Shown: in pieces, positions 41,807 through 50,173 of the stretch
Layout of the letters: every line of letters starts with the position of its first letter
Numbering within the stretch: position 1 is the first letter of the stretch
NCBI GenBank assembly: GCA_944324865.1
Contig: CALUXW010000003.1
Span: 1-64,000 of the forward strand
Origin: Candidatus Gastranaerophilales bacterium
GTDB taxonomy: Bacteria; Cyanobacteriota; Vampirovibrionia; Gastranaerophilales; Gastranaerophilaceae
DNA length: 64,000 nt
Reading direction: 5' to 3'
Translations under genes and position numbers: made by a program
Notes under the pieces: generated by a model
The model's input: only the letters and a program-made list of their open reading frames with translations
The model's database searches: none
Told to the model about the DNA's origin: nothing

Positions 41807-44125
41807 TTATGCCTTTTTAGCCTTTTTCTTTTGTTCATCTTGAACTTTTTGAGAAATAGTCTTTTTGCCTGTTAACTTAGACATGAAACGGAAATACTTA
41901 CCCCAGAAATCGTCCCTTTCAATATTTCGCCTGTCATGTTCTTCAATTTCAGCACGAGTCATCTTGCGAGTAGGCACTCCGATTGATTTACGTATCAGAT
42001 TTTCATTTGTAAATTCCGTAGCTGCAGCAACCGCACCTGCACCAAGAAGACTACCATGATATGCAGTTTCAAATACAGAATTAAATAAATTCATAAGCAA
42101 TGAATTGAAAAAGAAATTGGAAACCTTATGCATTATTCTTTCTTTTGCAACAGCATTTGCACCTTCAACATCCTTGCCCTCAGATGTTATTAAAACCTCA
42201 TTCCTATAATCATTTACAAAGAAATAGCTTGCAATCAAAGTTACAAAAGGTCTTGATATAGCAGCAAGAGAAGAATTTTTATAAGTAGATTTTCCTGTTT
42301 TATTTTCAGCAGCAATTAAAACTTTTCTTTTGATAAAATTATCAAATTCACTTAAGCTTATTTTGCCTGAGTTAAGCTTTTCTTGAGTTTTATTGTATAT
42401 TTTATACAGTCCCATCAAATCATGGGATGTAATTTTTGAAAGATCTTTTGATGCCTCTTTCTCAAATACTCCACGCAGTATTTTTGTTGGAAACCTGACA
42501 ACACCCCAAATAAAGCCAAAAGGATATGTAAGTGCTTTTATGAGAGGAGCAATTACTTTTTTATCAACCTTGCCCAATTTTACAAATGCAATTTTTTCAC
42601 CATTGATATTCTTGATTGTTTTTTCGTATTTATCTGACGACAATGCATTTTTCAATTTTTGCGCACAAGCAGTTAATTTATATTCTGAGGAAATTCTGTT
42701 CAGGATTTCCTCCATTTTGTCTTGACGTACCCAAAAATCTTTTTTAGTAATTAAATCATAGGCATCATCCATACCTGATCTTATATTTTTAAGGAGAGTA
42801 TTGAATTTTTCGTTTCGGCTTCTAGCAAAACATACCGCAATCCCTGCCAAAAGAAACACGCCTGCTGTTTTTAATATATTTTGAAGATTTAAAGGCGTAT
42901 AGTCTTCATCTTTTTCAATTTTATAATTTCCTTTAAATTTTGTGGAAGTATTGTCATTTTTTGAAATGTTCGAAAATGCTTCAAACACTTTTGGCATATC
43001 AGCATCTGCAATTTTTTCTACATTACTTGCATCTGAAAGCTTAGAAACTTTTTTCTTTTTTATTTCTTTTTCATGTTTATGATAAGCAAAATCTTTTGCC
43101 TCATTAGGCTTTAAAGGTCTTAGCGGCATACCGTTTAAAAGTCTTGAAAGTATTTCTGATATCAAAGTTGTCCCGGCAATAGTAAATAAGGCTATATATT
43201 TATTTGCATTTGCGTATTTTGATAATGCACCCAGGGTTAAAAACGTCATTGCCGCGCTCATTAATATTCTTGAGCTTTCTTGTTTTAAACGCTTCTTTTG
43301 AGATTTTTTAGCCAGCTCATCACTGTCATTTTGCATTCTGGAAATATTATAAAAATCAATCCCTGCCATAATAGAACTCACCATGCCTGTGCAAAGCCTG
43401 TTGAAAGTCCTTTCATCAGCAGTTTTATAGTTACCTTTTATACTTCCTGCCGCATGGGCTAAATTTTCTACGATTGTTTCACGTGAATCTTCTTGCAAAA
43501 CAGGAAGTATATTATTACCCTTTTGAACAATATTTTGAGTTAAACTTTTTTTTAGTTTAAGTATTGATTTATCATTTTTTGCAATATCTGAAAAAGCGCC
43601 CTGTAATATGCAAAATGTTTCTTCCGCATTTGCCGCATTTGCACGTTTAGATAATGCTTTTGTATTTAATAATTTTTGAGCAAAATCAGAAATTGCAGGT
43701 ATTTTTTTAAATCCTGCAGCAGCGTTTAATGCCCAATTTGCAATATCAAGCCATAAGTCGCAAAAGGGATAAAGCGCACTTTTAAAAAATTTAGGCAAAA
43801 TTCCATCTTCTACAAAAGTCACCCCGCCTTTATCATCAAAAATTATCCTCTTACTAAAATTAAAAATATTGGGTGACATATTTCTAAGCTCATTTTCCAT
43901 TTTAGTAAATTCATCACCCAGTAAATCATTTAATGTATTCTTTCTTGAAATATAATCACTAAAATGCGAAGGGCTTTTTGTAAGTTTATCCGCAACACTT
44001 TTTGCAACACCCCCCAATCCTGTAAATGAAATTTTACTTGCATTATTTGAGGACTCAATTTGATTTACAAAAAAAATATTACTGTATTTTTTATTCTCGT
44101 AGTGATTATTTATCTTAAGACTCAT
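41807..44125 (-). CDS. Large unrecognised membrane-associated protein with ISFTG motif
   Basis: 772 residues from ATG 44125 (AAGAG about 5 nt upstream; an in-frame ATG at 44191 is less likely). No known domain. Near the N-terminus is SKISFTGLGGVAKS, and a second K-F-K-G-N element is at about residue 390. Hydrophobic stretches near residues 285-330, 415-435, 530 and 630 (SAAMTFLTLGALSKY; AGVFLLAGIAVCFA) suggest membrane insertion; there is no classical signal peptide. The C-terminus is highly basic. I have an impression that N-terminal IxFxG motifs recur in proteins of gut Melainabacteria, but cannot verify it here. Confidence 0.75.
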   Translation of the reverse strand: MSLKINNHYENKKYSNIFFVNQIESSNNASKISFTGLGGVAKSVADKLTKSPSHFSDYISRKNTLNDLLGDEFTKMENELRNMSPNIFNFSKRIIFDDKGGVTFVEDGILPKFFKSALYPFCDLWLDIANWALNAAAGFKKIPAISDFAQKLLNTKALSKRANAANAEETFCILQGAFSDIAKNDKSILKLKKSLTQNIVQKGNNILPVLQEDSRETIVENLAHAAGSIKGNYKTADERTFNRLCTGMVSSIMAGIDFYNISRMQNDSDELAKKSQKKRLKQESSRILMSAAMTFLTLGALSKYANANKYIALFTIAGTTLISEILSRLLNGMPLRPLKPNEAKDFAYHKHEKEIKKKKVSKLSDASNVEKIADADMPKVFEAFSNISKNDNTSTKFKGNYKIEKDEDYTPLNLQNILKTAGVFLLAGIAVCFARSRNEKFNTLLKNIRSGMDDAYDLITKKDFWVRQDKMEEILNRISSEYKLTACAQKLKNALSSDKYEKTIKNINGEKIAFVKLGKVDKKVIAPLIKALTYPFGFIWGVVRFPTKILRGVFEKEASKDLSKITSHDLMGLYKIYNKTQEKLNSGKISLSEFDNFIKRKVLIAAENKTGKSTYKNSSLAAISRPFVTLIASYFFVNDYRNEVLITSEGKDVEGANAVAKERIMHKVSNFFFNSLLMNLFNSVFETAYHGSLLGAGAVAAATEFTNENLIRKSIGVPTRKMTRAEIEEHDRRNIERDDFWGKYFRFMSKLTGKKTISQKVQDEQKKKAKKA

Positions 44126-44249
44126 TTTTACTCTTATACTGTTAAAGCACATAGCCCATGCTTTATTAAACTCGTATATTTGAATATACAAAACATGTAA
44201 TAAAATCGATTTGCCTTTTTTTGAAAAAATTTGTATTTTTGTAAAAAAT

Positions 44250-44278
44250 TTGTCCGAATTAAATAAATAAATTATCCT
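44250..44278 (+). promoter_or_regulatory. Promoter of the receiver-PAS-kinase operon (leaderless)
   Basis: TTGTCC (44250-44255), 17-nt spacer and TATCCT (44273-44278), which ends 6 nt before the ATG at 44285. There is no Shine-Dalgarno. Both boxes are imperfect but the spacing is exact. Confidence 0.45.
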
Positions 44279-44284
44279 GTAAGT

Positions 44285-45838
44285 ATGGAAACTTGTGGGA
44301 AAATTGTACTTGTAGATGATGAAATAATGGTCACAAAGACACTTGCAACTCTATTAAAGCTTGAAGGGTTAAGTGATGTTGTCACTTTTAACGACCCGGT
44401 GGAAGCATTAGAGTACTTAAAAAATAACTCTTGTGAACTTTTAATTTCAGATTTCATTATGCCAAAAATGGAAGGCATTGAATTTTTATCAAATGCAAAA
44501 AAATTACCCTCGCAAGAAGATACTACTCAAATACTTTTAACGGGTTATGCCGACAAAGAAAATGCCATAAAAGCAATAAATGAAGTAGGTATATTTAAAT
44601 ACATTGAAAAACCATGGAATAATAACGATTTAATTTTAAATATTAAAAATGCAATTGAACGCACTAATTTAAAAAGAACACTGAAAGAAAAAATAATACA
44701 ACTAAAAAAGGCAAATGATGAACTGGAAGATTACTCCAGGAATCTAGAAGCTTTAGTACAAAAAAGATCACTGGAACTGTGGGAAAGTAGAGAAAAACTA
44801 AACGCAATTTTTTCTAATTGTGCAGACGGGATTATAACATTTAAAAAAGATTGTTTAATAAATTCATTAAATAATGCTGCCTTAGAGCTTTTTGGAACAG
44901 AGGAAAAAAATCTTATAAATAAAAATTTTTTTGAGCTTTTAATAAATGAAAAAAACAAAAAATTTGAAAATCCTTTCAAAATAAAAAAACCAATGTTTTT
45001 AAGAGATTTTAGCCTTATAAATTACAAAAATAACACAAAAGTACCAATTGAGGTAAGTCTTGCAAAAATTGAAAATGATAAAGACACTTTTGTGGTAGCA
45101 GTTGTAAGAAATGTATCATACCAAAAAGAAAACGAAAGACTACGCGATGATTTTATTGCAACCTTGACTCATGATTTAAGAACTCCTTTACTTGCGGCAA
45201 TAAGCGGGCTTGATTTTATTTTAAAGGGTACATTGGGCGAAATAAATGAAAAACAAAGAGAACTTGTTTTTGCAATGAAAAAAAGTAATGAAGATATGCT
45301 TGGTTTAACAAATGCTCTTTTGGAAGTATACAGATACGAAGCAGGCAAAATATTTTTATGCAAGACAAGATTTTGTGTAAATGAACTTATAAAGCAATGT
45401 ATAAAAGAGCTGGAAATGCTTTTTGTACAAAACAATACGAAAGTCGTATTTGATTATGAAAATAAAGAACTTTATATAAATGCAGACAAAAATGAAATTA
45501 GACGTGTAATTTTAAACTTATTGGGAAATGCAATAAAACACGGCGGAGAAAATATAAAAGTGACTGTAAAAAGTCAAAGATTAGGTAAAGATGCCCAAAT
45601 AAGCGTTGAAGACAATGGCACCGGACTAAGTGTAGAAGACCAAAAAAAACTTTTTAAAAGATTTTCACAAGGCACAAGCAAAAAACGCTCTTGTTCTACA
45701 GGGCTTGGGCTTTATCTCTCTAGAAGAATTATAGAAGCACACAATGGTTCTATATGGGTTGAAAGTGAGTTAGATAAGGGTTCAAAATTTACATTCAACC
45801 TTAAAAATGCTGCACTCGAAGACAAGGTTTTACTATGA
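44285..45838 (+). CDS. Hybrid sensor: receiver domain - PAS - histidine kinase
   Basis: 517 residues. N-terminal receiver (1-125) with the phospho-acceptor Asp in LLISDFIMP (D56) and the LTG/KPW ends; a coiled coil (135-175); a PAS domain (about 178-290, NCADGIITFKKDCLINSLNN); HisKA with H in THDLRTPLLAAISG (about 295); and a complete HATPase with N box NLLGNAIKHGG, G1 DNGTGL, F box RFSQG and G2 TGLGLYLSRRI. The kinase is intact. The receiver at the N-terminus suggests it is part of a phosphorelay. The next gene, a NarL-type regulator, overlaps its stop by 4 nt (ATGA) and is the probable partner. Confidence 0.95.
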   Translation: METCGKIVLVDDEIMVTKTLATLLKLEGLSDVVTFNDPVEALEYLKNNSCELLISDFIMPKMEGIEFLSNAKKLPSQEDTTQILLTGYADKENAIKAINEVGIFKYIEKPWNNNDLILNIKNAIERTNLKRTLKEKIIQLKKANDELEDYSRNLEALVQKRSLELWESREKLNAIFSNCADGIITFKKDCLINSLNNAALELFGTEEKNLINKNFFELLINEKNKKFENPFKIKKPMFLRDFSLINYKNNTKVPIEVSLAKIENDKDTFVVAVVRNVSYQKENERLRDDFIATLTHDLRTPLLAAISGLDFILKGTLGEINEKQRELVFAMKKSNEDMLGLTNALLEVYRYEAGKIFLCKTRFCVNELIKQCIKELEMLFVQNNTKVVFDYENKELYINADKNEIRRVILNLLGNAIKHGGENIKVTVKSQRLGKDAQISVEDNGTGLSVEDQKKLFKRFSQGTSKKRSCSTGLGLYLSRRIIEAHNGSIWVESELDKGSKFTFNLKNAALEDKVLL

Positions 45839-46512
45839 ATAAAGATAAAATCAAAATTTTAATTGTTGAAGATCACTTGGTTGCAAGAATGGGTATTGCA
45901 ATAGTAATTGAAAATACTGAACAATTCGAACTTTTAGGACAAGCTCAAGACGGGTTGGAGGGCGTTAACCTTGCATTAAAATTAAATCCTGATGTCATAT
46001 TGATGGATATAGGCTTACCAAAAATTGACGGAATTGAGGCAACAAGGCGAATTAAAGAGGCGGGACTAGACTCTTCAATTCTTATGTTTACATCACGAGA
46101 TAATAACGAAGATGTTTTTGCAGCCTTAAAAGCAGGTGCTGACGGGTATATAATGAAAGGATCAAATGAACAAACTTTAATTAATGCAATTGAAGCCGTA
46201 AGTCAAAAGGCAGGGTGGCTTGATCCGCAAATAGCAAGAATTGTTTTATCGGGCATTAATGCTCAAAAAGACTCTCAAAATAACAACGAAAAAAATAAAA
46301 CGACAAGCAATAAATATGGATTGACCAAAAAAGAACTTGAGGTCTTATCCTTAATTGTGGAAGGATTATCAAATCAAGAAATAGCACAAAAACTTGTGGT
46401 GTCGCTTTCCACAACAAAAGCCCATGTGCATAGTATTTTACAAAAATTATATTTATCTGATAGAACGAAGGCAGCTGTCACGGCCCTTAAAGAGGGTCTT
46501 GTACAAAGATGA
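45835..46512 (+). CDS. NarL/LuxR-family response regulator
   Basis: 225 residues: receiver domain (6-125) with phospho-acceptor D58 (VILMDIGLP) and KG of YIMKG; and a C-terminal LuxR helix-turn-helix (about 160-220; LTKKELEVLSLIVEGLSNQEIAQKL). It binds DNA when phosphorylated. The start overlaps the hybrid kinase stop by 4 nt (ATGA), and the downstream secreted gene starts in the same way, so three genes form one tightly coupled operon. Confidence 0.95.
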   Translation: MNKDKIKILIVEDHLVARMGIAIVIENTEQFELLGQAQDGLEGVNLALKLNPDVILMDIGLPKIDGIEATRRIKEAGLDSSILMFTSRDNNEDVFAALKAGADGYIMKGSNEQTLINAIEAVSQKAGWLDPQIARIVLSGINAQKDSQNNNEKNKTTSNKYGLTKKELEVLSLIVEGLSNQEIAQKLVVSLSTTKAHVHSILQKLYLSDRTKAAVTALKEGLVQR

Positions 46513-47462
46513 AAAAATACATCAGCATAATTTTATTTTTTTTCTTACTTTACAATGTGCAAGTTGTTCATGCCATAAAATTTCACAACCCTTTTTCTAA
46601 AAAAGCAAAACAAGAAATCGAAAAAATGGTTCAAACCAAACAAGAATGGGAGGAAAAAGCAAAAAATATTGACATTGAAGATAGAAATGCCCCAGCCTAT
46701 GAAAAACCGCAAGATAAAGATTTTAAACCAAAAACTCCTCCGTCAAAAAAATTTGTCAAATATAATGTAAGTCCAGGAGGCAGAGAAGTTAACTTTTATG
46801 AAATAAAAAATAAACTTGATATAAAAAGTCAAGCAGTTTTTGATAAACAGTTAAATTTTATGGCATATGGACAGTACTATTACTCACCTGAATACAATCA
46901 AATATCAAGCGAAATTTATGTTCAAAAAATTAAACAAAGTGTAAATAAAATCAAAACAGCATTAAGCGCAAATGTCTTAAACACAAGAAGTATTCTTGCA
47001 ATTTCAAGTGGTGAGAAAGAATTTAGAAAAGATCTTTTTAGCACACTTACAATTGTAGATTTCTCATCAGACTCAACAAAGTTACTCGTTAAAGAAAAAA
47101 TAGGGTCTGCAACAGAAGGAATCTTTAGAAACTATGTCTGGATATATTACATGCAAGGCGAACAATCTCAATGGTTTGCAATTAAATTTAATAATTTAAA
47201 TGAAGAAATCAAAAAATACTACTCAAGCGCCAATATAGCCTTAGATAATTACAGATGGGATATAAAACCATTGGGCTTTAGTAAAGAAAATCCACAAATG
47301 GTTATTGTTGAGGCTTTTGCCTGGGACAAAAATAAAAAAGAAATATTCTTGGGCTTGTGGGGAATTGACTCTAACAATGCCTCAATCACACTTGTATCAA
47401 AAAAACCCATACCTATTGAAATTTCTGCAAACGGTTCAATTGTTAAAGAATTTCTACCCTAA
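46509..47462 (+). CDS. Secreted 317-residue protein of the two-component operon
   Basis: Signal peptide MKKYISIILFFFLLYNVQVVHA (about 22 residues). The following 40 residues are Lys/Glu/Pro-rich and probably disordered. The C-terminal two thirds are beta-rich with repeated WxxxxYxxxx-type strands (FRNYVWIYYMQGEQSQWFAI; MVIVEAFAWDKNKKEIFLGLWGI), reminiscent of beta-propeller blades or envelope-associated domains. It shares ATGA with the response regulator stop, so its synthesis is coupled to the signalling pair. It may be the periplasmic sensor or an output of the system. Unknown family. Confidence 0.8.
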   Translation: MKKYISIILFFFLLYNVQVVHAIKFHNPFSKKAKQEIEKMVQTKQEWEEKAKNIDIEDRNAPAYEKPQDKDFKPKTPPSKKFVKYNVSPGGREVNFYEIKNKLDIKSQAVFDKQLNFMAYGQYYYSPEYNQISSEIYVQKIKQSVNKIKTALSANVLNTRSILAISSGEKEFRKDLFSTLTIVDFSSDSTKLLVKEKIGSATEGIFRNYVWIYYMQGEQSQWFAIKFNNLNEEIKKYYSSANIALDNYRWDIKPLGFSKENPQMVIVEAFAWDKNKKEIFLGLWGIDSNNASITLVSKKPIPIEISANGSIVKEFLP

Positions 47463-47486
47463 ACACTGTTGAAAAATTTAAAAATA

Positions 47487-47495
47487 TGCTATAAT
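47487..47495 (+). promoter_or_regulatory. Extended -10 promoter of the SprA-like gene
   Basis: TG-C-TATAAT. TTGAAA at 47469-47474 gives a 15-nt spacer. Transcription would start near 47502, just ahead of GGAAGGG at 47506-47512. Confidence 0.75.
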
Positions 47496-47522
47496 TATAG
47501 TAGTTGGAAGGGCAACGGCAAG

Positions 47523-47921
47523 ATGATTGATGTTAGGAACTATCCATTTTTGGGACAAAGAAACCAAAAACAGGAATTAGAACAACTTAAAAAAGAAAAT
47601 TATAGCAGAATTTATGCTCATGAGGCTGCACACAAAGCTGCTGCAGGTTCACTTGGTGGGCCTATAGTTATTGAATACAATCCGCAAGGTATTCCTGTAA
47701 GCGGTCATGTTAGTATTAAAATACCGGTTTTAAATAAGTCAAATCCGGATGAAACAATTGCGCAAGCAAAACAAGTAAGAAAAGCGGCTCTTGCGCCAGG
47801 TTCAGACTTATCTGATGCAGACTTAAATGTTGCAAGACAAGCACAAAATATCCTATTTGAAGCTCAGAATTTTAAAAAAGACAGTTCTAAAAAAGGTGAA
47901 AATCTTGATTTAATAGGTTAA
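47523..47921 (+). CDS. SprA-family putative metalloprotease (HExxH), small
   Basis: 132 residues. The start ATG 47523 has GGAAGGG about 10 nt upstream; an earlier frame start would lie over the promoter. The zinc-type motif AHEAAH (H33, E34, H37) is followed by AAGSLGGPIVIEYNPQGIPVSGHVSIKIP, which matches the CJM1_0395/SprA-related family (Pfam PF12118 as I recall). Whether it is proteolytic is not established. The third zinc ligand is not identifiable. Its stop shares TTAA with the convergent tsaB. Confidence 0.85.
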   Translation: MIDVRNYPFLGQRNQKQELEQLKKENYSRIYAHEAAHKAAAGSLGGPIVIEYNPQGIPVSGHVSIKIPVLNKSNPDETIAQAKQVRKAALAPGSDLSDADLNVARQAQNILFEAQNFKKDSSKKGENLDLIG

Positions 47922-48565
47922 TTATTTTTTGAAAATACAGGCGGTGTTTGTATATAATTTGCCTTTAGTTTGTCATGTGAAAAATCACCGGCAATATTTT
48001 TTGAATCTTTTATTTTTTCCAAGCCCAGTTCGTACATTACTTTTGCAAGATTATAATTTTGCTCTTCATAATTTATAAACCTGCTTTTTTTTACCATACA
48101 ATAATCTTTATATACATTTGAATCACACACAATTGTTTTATTAATGATTTTTTTATCAACTTCTTCTTTTAAAATAAGGCTTATTTCAATGCCATCAAAA
48201 AAATAATACATTAACCTTCTCGCATCAAGCAAAACCAACGCATCATCATAACCACATGCCTTTTTTAAAATTTCACAAGAATTTAGTCCAACAACAGGCA
48301 GATTTAGTTCTGTTGCCATAACTTTAGCAACACTCAACCCTGCACGAATGCCTGTAAAACTACCGGGGCCACAGTTTGTAACTATTGCATCAAGATTTTT
48401 AATTTGCATATTTAGTTCTAAACTCATTTTTTTTATTTCAGGTATTAAATAAGCACTATGATAATTCCTTTCGTCACTTTTTATTGTCCTGAAAATAATT
48501 TTATCGTCAAAACTGATTGCAATATATGTTTTATCCAAAGATGTATCAAAACAAAGTATATTCAT
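47918..48565 (-). CDS. tsaB: tRNA threonylcarbamoyladenosine biosynthesis protein TsaB
   Basis: 215 residues, an ASKHA-fold partner of TsaD in making t6A at position 37 of tRNAs. Landmarks MNILCFDTSLDKTYIAI and the LDAIVTNCGPGSFTGIRAGLSVAK segment match TsaB. Its ATG overlaps the tsaE stop by 1 nt, so tsaE-tsaB is an operon. The 3' end overlaps the convergent SprA-like gene by 4 nt (TTAA). Confidence 0.94.
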   Translation of the reverse strand: MNILCFDTSLDKTYIAISFDDKIIFRTIKSDERNYHSAYLIPEIKKMSLELNMQIKNLDAIVTNCGPGSFTGIRAGLSVAKVMATELNLPVVGLNSCEILKKACGYDDALVLLDARRLMYYFFDGIEISLILKEEVDKKIINKTIVCDSNVYKDYCMVKKSRFINYEEQNYNLAKVMYELGLEKIKDSKNIAGDFSHDKLKANYIQTPPVFSKNN

Positions 48566-49062
48566 TAATTTGCCTCAAAATCTCGCATTATTTTATTTAC
48601 AAAATCAGCATTTTCATTACCTAAGGGCTCAAATTCAAATATTCTGTTGTCGCCATCATCACAATATTCAACAACTTCAGGATAAACTATTTTAATATTC
48701 AATCTGTCATAACTTAGCATACCTTGTGAAAAATCCGCCCATTCAACAAAAGTTAAAGTTCCACGCTTTGAATATTCTGCAAGTTCCTGCTCAATTGTTT
48801 TAATTCCCTCATTTTCAAGACGATATAAATCAAAATGATATATCGGCATTTTATAGCCCATATACTCATTTAATATTACAAAACTTGGACTTGTAATTTT
48901 CTCTTTTACTCCAAGCGCTTTTAAAATAAACCTGACAAAAGTTGTTTTTCCTGCTCCAATATCACCATACAAAGAGACAAAACAACCCTCAGTGGGCAAA
49001 TTATTTGCAAAAGCATTAGCCAATTTTTTTGTATCAGTCAAATTTTCGCATTTAATCTTCAT
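48565..49062 (-). CDS. tsaE: tRNA threonylcarbamoyladenosine biosynthesis ATPase TsaE
   Basis: 165 residues with Walker A YGDIGAGKTT (about 32-41) and the conserved SPSFVILNEY, YHFDLYRL and FVEWAD segments. It partners TsaB/TsaD in the t6A cycle. It is the first gene of the tsaE-tsaB operon. An extended -10 on the minus strand ends 6 nt before its ATG, so the operon is predicted to be leaderless. A minimal size of 150-165 residues is standard. Confidence 0.95.
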   Translation of the reverse strand: MKIKCENLTDTKKLANAFANNLPTEGCFVSLYGDIGAGKTTFVRFILKALGVKEKITSPSFVILNEYMGYKMPIYHFDLYRLENEGIKTIEQELAEYSKRGTLTFVEWADFSQGMLSYDRLNIKIVYPEVVEYCDDGDNRIFEFEPLGNENADFVNKIMRDFEAN

Positions 49063-49068
49063 AAATAA

Positions 49069-49077
49069 ATTTTAACA
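49069..49077 (-). promoter_or_regulatory. Extended -10 promoter of the leaderless tsaE-tsaB operon
   Basis: On the minus strand TG-T-TAAAAT (49077-49069) ends exactly 6 nt before the ATG at 49062. There is no Shine-Dalgarno in between. Confidence 0.6.
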
Positions 49078-49165
49078 TAAATATACAATTACTAAAGTTT
49101 AGACAAAAGCATGCCGAATCATTAAATACAAGGATATTTCTATATATGGCAGAAAGGTTAATTTA

Positions 49166-49342
49166 ATGAACGAGTATTTTAATTATGAGGAATACAATCC
49201 TGAAATGTGTGAATTTAACCCCAGAAGTGCAGAGTTAGAAACAGAATTGCGAAATCTGGTACAAAATGTTGAAAACCCTAAAATGTCATTTTTTCAAGGT
49301 TTTATGAAAAAAATTATACTCCTGACCTCCGCACAAAACTAG
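49166..49342 (+). CDS. Small 58-residue protein, divergent from tsaE
   Basis: ATG 49166 to TAG 49342 encodes 58 residues (MNEYFNYEEYNPEMCEFNPR...). AGAAAGG lies about 8 nt upstream, and a strong terminator begins 2 nt after the stop, so the gene is well framed. It is acidic in the first half and basic at the end (FMKKIILLTSAQN). No signal peptide or known family. It may be a small regulator. Confidence 0.7.
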   Translation: MNEYFNYEEYNPEMCEFNPRSAELETELRNLVQNVENPKMSFFQGFMKKIILLTSAQN

Positions 49343-49343
49343 T

Positions 49344-49372
49344 AAAAATCCCCGAATTCACGGGGATTTTTT
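49344..49372. terminator. Strong bidirectional terminator
   Basis: AAAAATCCCCG (49344-49354), loop AATTCA, CGGGGATTTTT (49361-49371). It serves both the 58-residue gene and the convergent gene whose stop (49371-49373) touches the stem. Confidence 0.95.
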
Positions 49373-50009
49373 AAAACATTTTTTTTCCGCCCTGCTCATG
49401 AAATTGCCCACCGGCACAAACTAGCTCAATTACCTTCAATAAAAACTCTCTCGATGCATCTATTGGGCTTATTAAAAATTCCTGATTATCTTTATGTCTG
49501 ATTGTCATAATTGAATTTTGTGTCTTCTCGGCAGGGACATACAAAGATGCAATTTCGTTATCCAACAGTGCACGCATCTGAGAATCGTAATCTTCTGCAC
49601 CCTTCATTATAAGATTATAGTTACCGTTCAATGCAAATATTCTTCCACAAAACAATGGGGCTCTTCCTTCTTGCGGAAGTGCCTTTGGAGATATATTAAA
49701 ACGTGAAGTAAAAGTAATTTTATGCCATAAAATATTAATATAGGCTAACGTTTGCGAATTGTCGACTTCGCAATAGACATTTTGCGTTGGTATATTTCTA
49801 ATTTTGAATGATTGCTTCAAATATTCTATAACAGAGTGCATAGTATCAATCATTTTTATAAACATTTCCTGGGTATATTGACTAGATTGTTGAAAATCAA
49901 GAAATTGCTTATACATATAAACAGCAACAAGTCCTGCTCTTTCTTGCACAACAGAAGATTTTCTGACTTGTATATCAAGGTTATCAAGGCTATTAAAATT
50001 ATTTTGCAA
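49371..50009 (-). CDS. Unrecognised 212-residue protein
   Basis: A TTG start with AAAGG 9 nt upstream. Mixed alpha/beta, no signal peptide. The N-terminal half is helical (SSVVQERAGLVAVYMYKQFLDFQQS). The C-terminal half has alternating strands (YNLIMKGAEDYDSQMRAL; FLISPIDASREFLLKVIELV). I recognise no domain. It is a single gene ending at the shared terminator, with no obvious partner. Confidence 0.7.
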   Translation of the reverse strand: MQNNFNSLDNLDIQVRKSSVVQERAGLVAVYMYKQFLDFQQSSQYTQEMFIKMIDTMHSVIEYLKQSFKIRNIPTQNVYCEVDNSQTLAYINILWHKITFTSRFNISPKALPQEGRAPLFCGRIFALNGNYNLIMKGAEDYDSQMRALLDNEIASLYVPAEKTQNSIMTIRHKDNQEFLISPIDASREFLLKVIELVCAGGQFHEQGGKKMF

Positions 50010-50173
50010 TTTTACAGTACCTTTTTTTGTTTAAAGGATATTTAAATGATATAACAAAAATGGGGAATAATATATATAAGAATAATATTAATCTTTACAA
50101 TTTTGAATACGGAATTTATATTATTTTTTTAAAAATATGTGTATAATTAAAAAATAGAGTTCTCGAGGATTTT

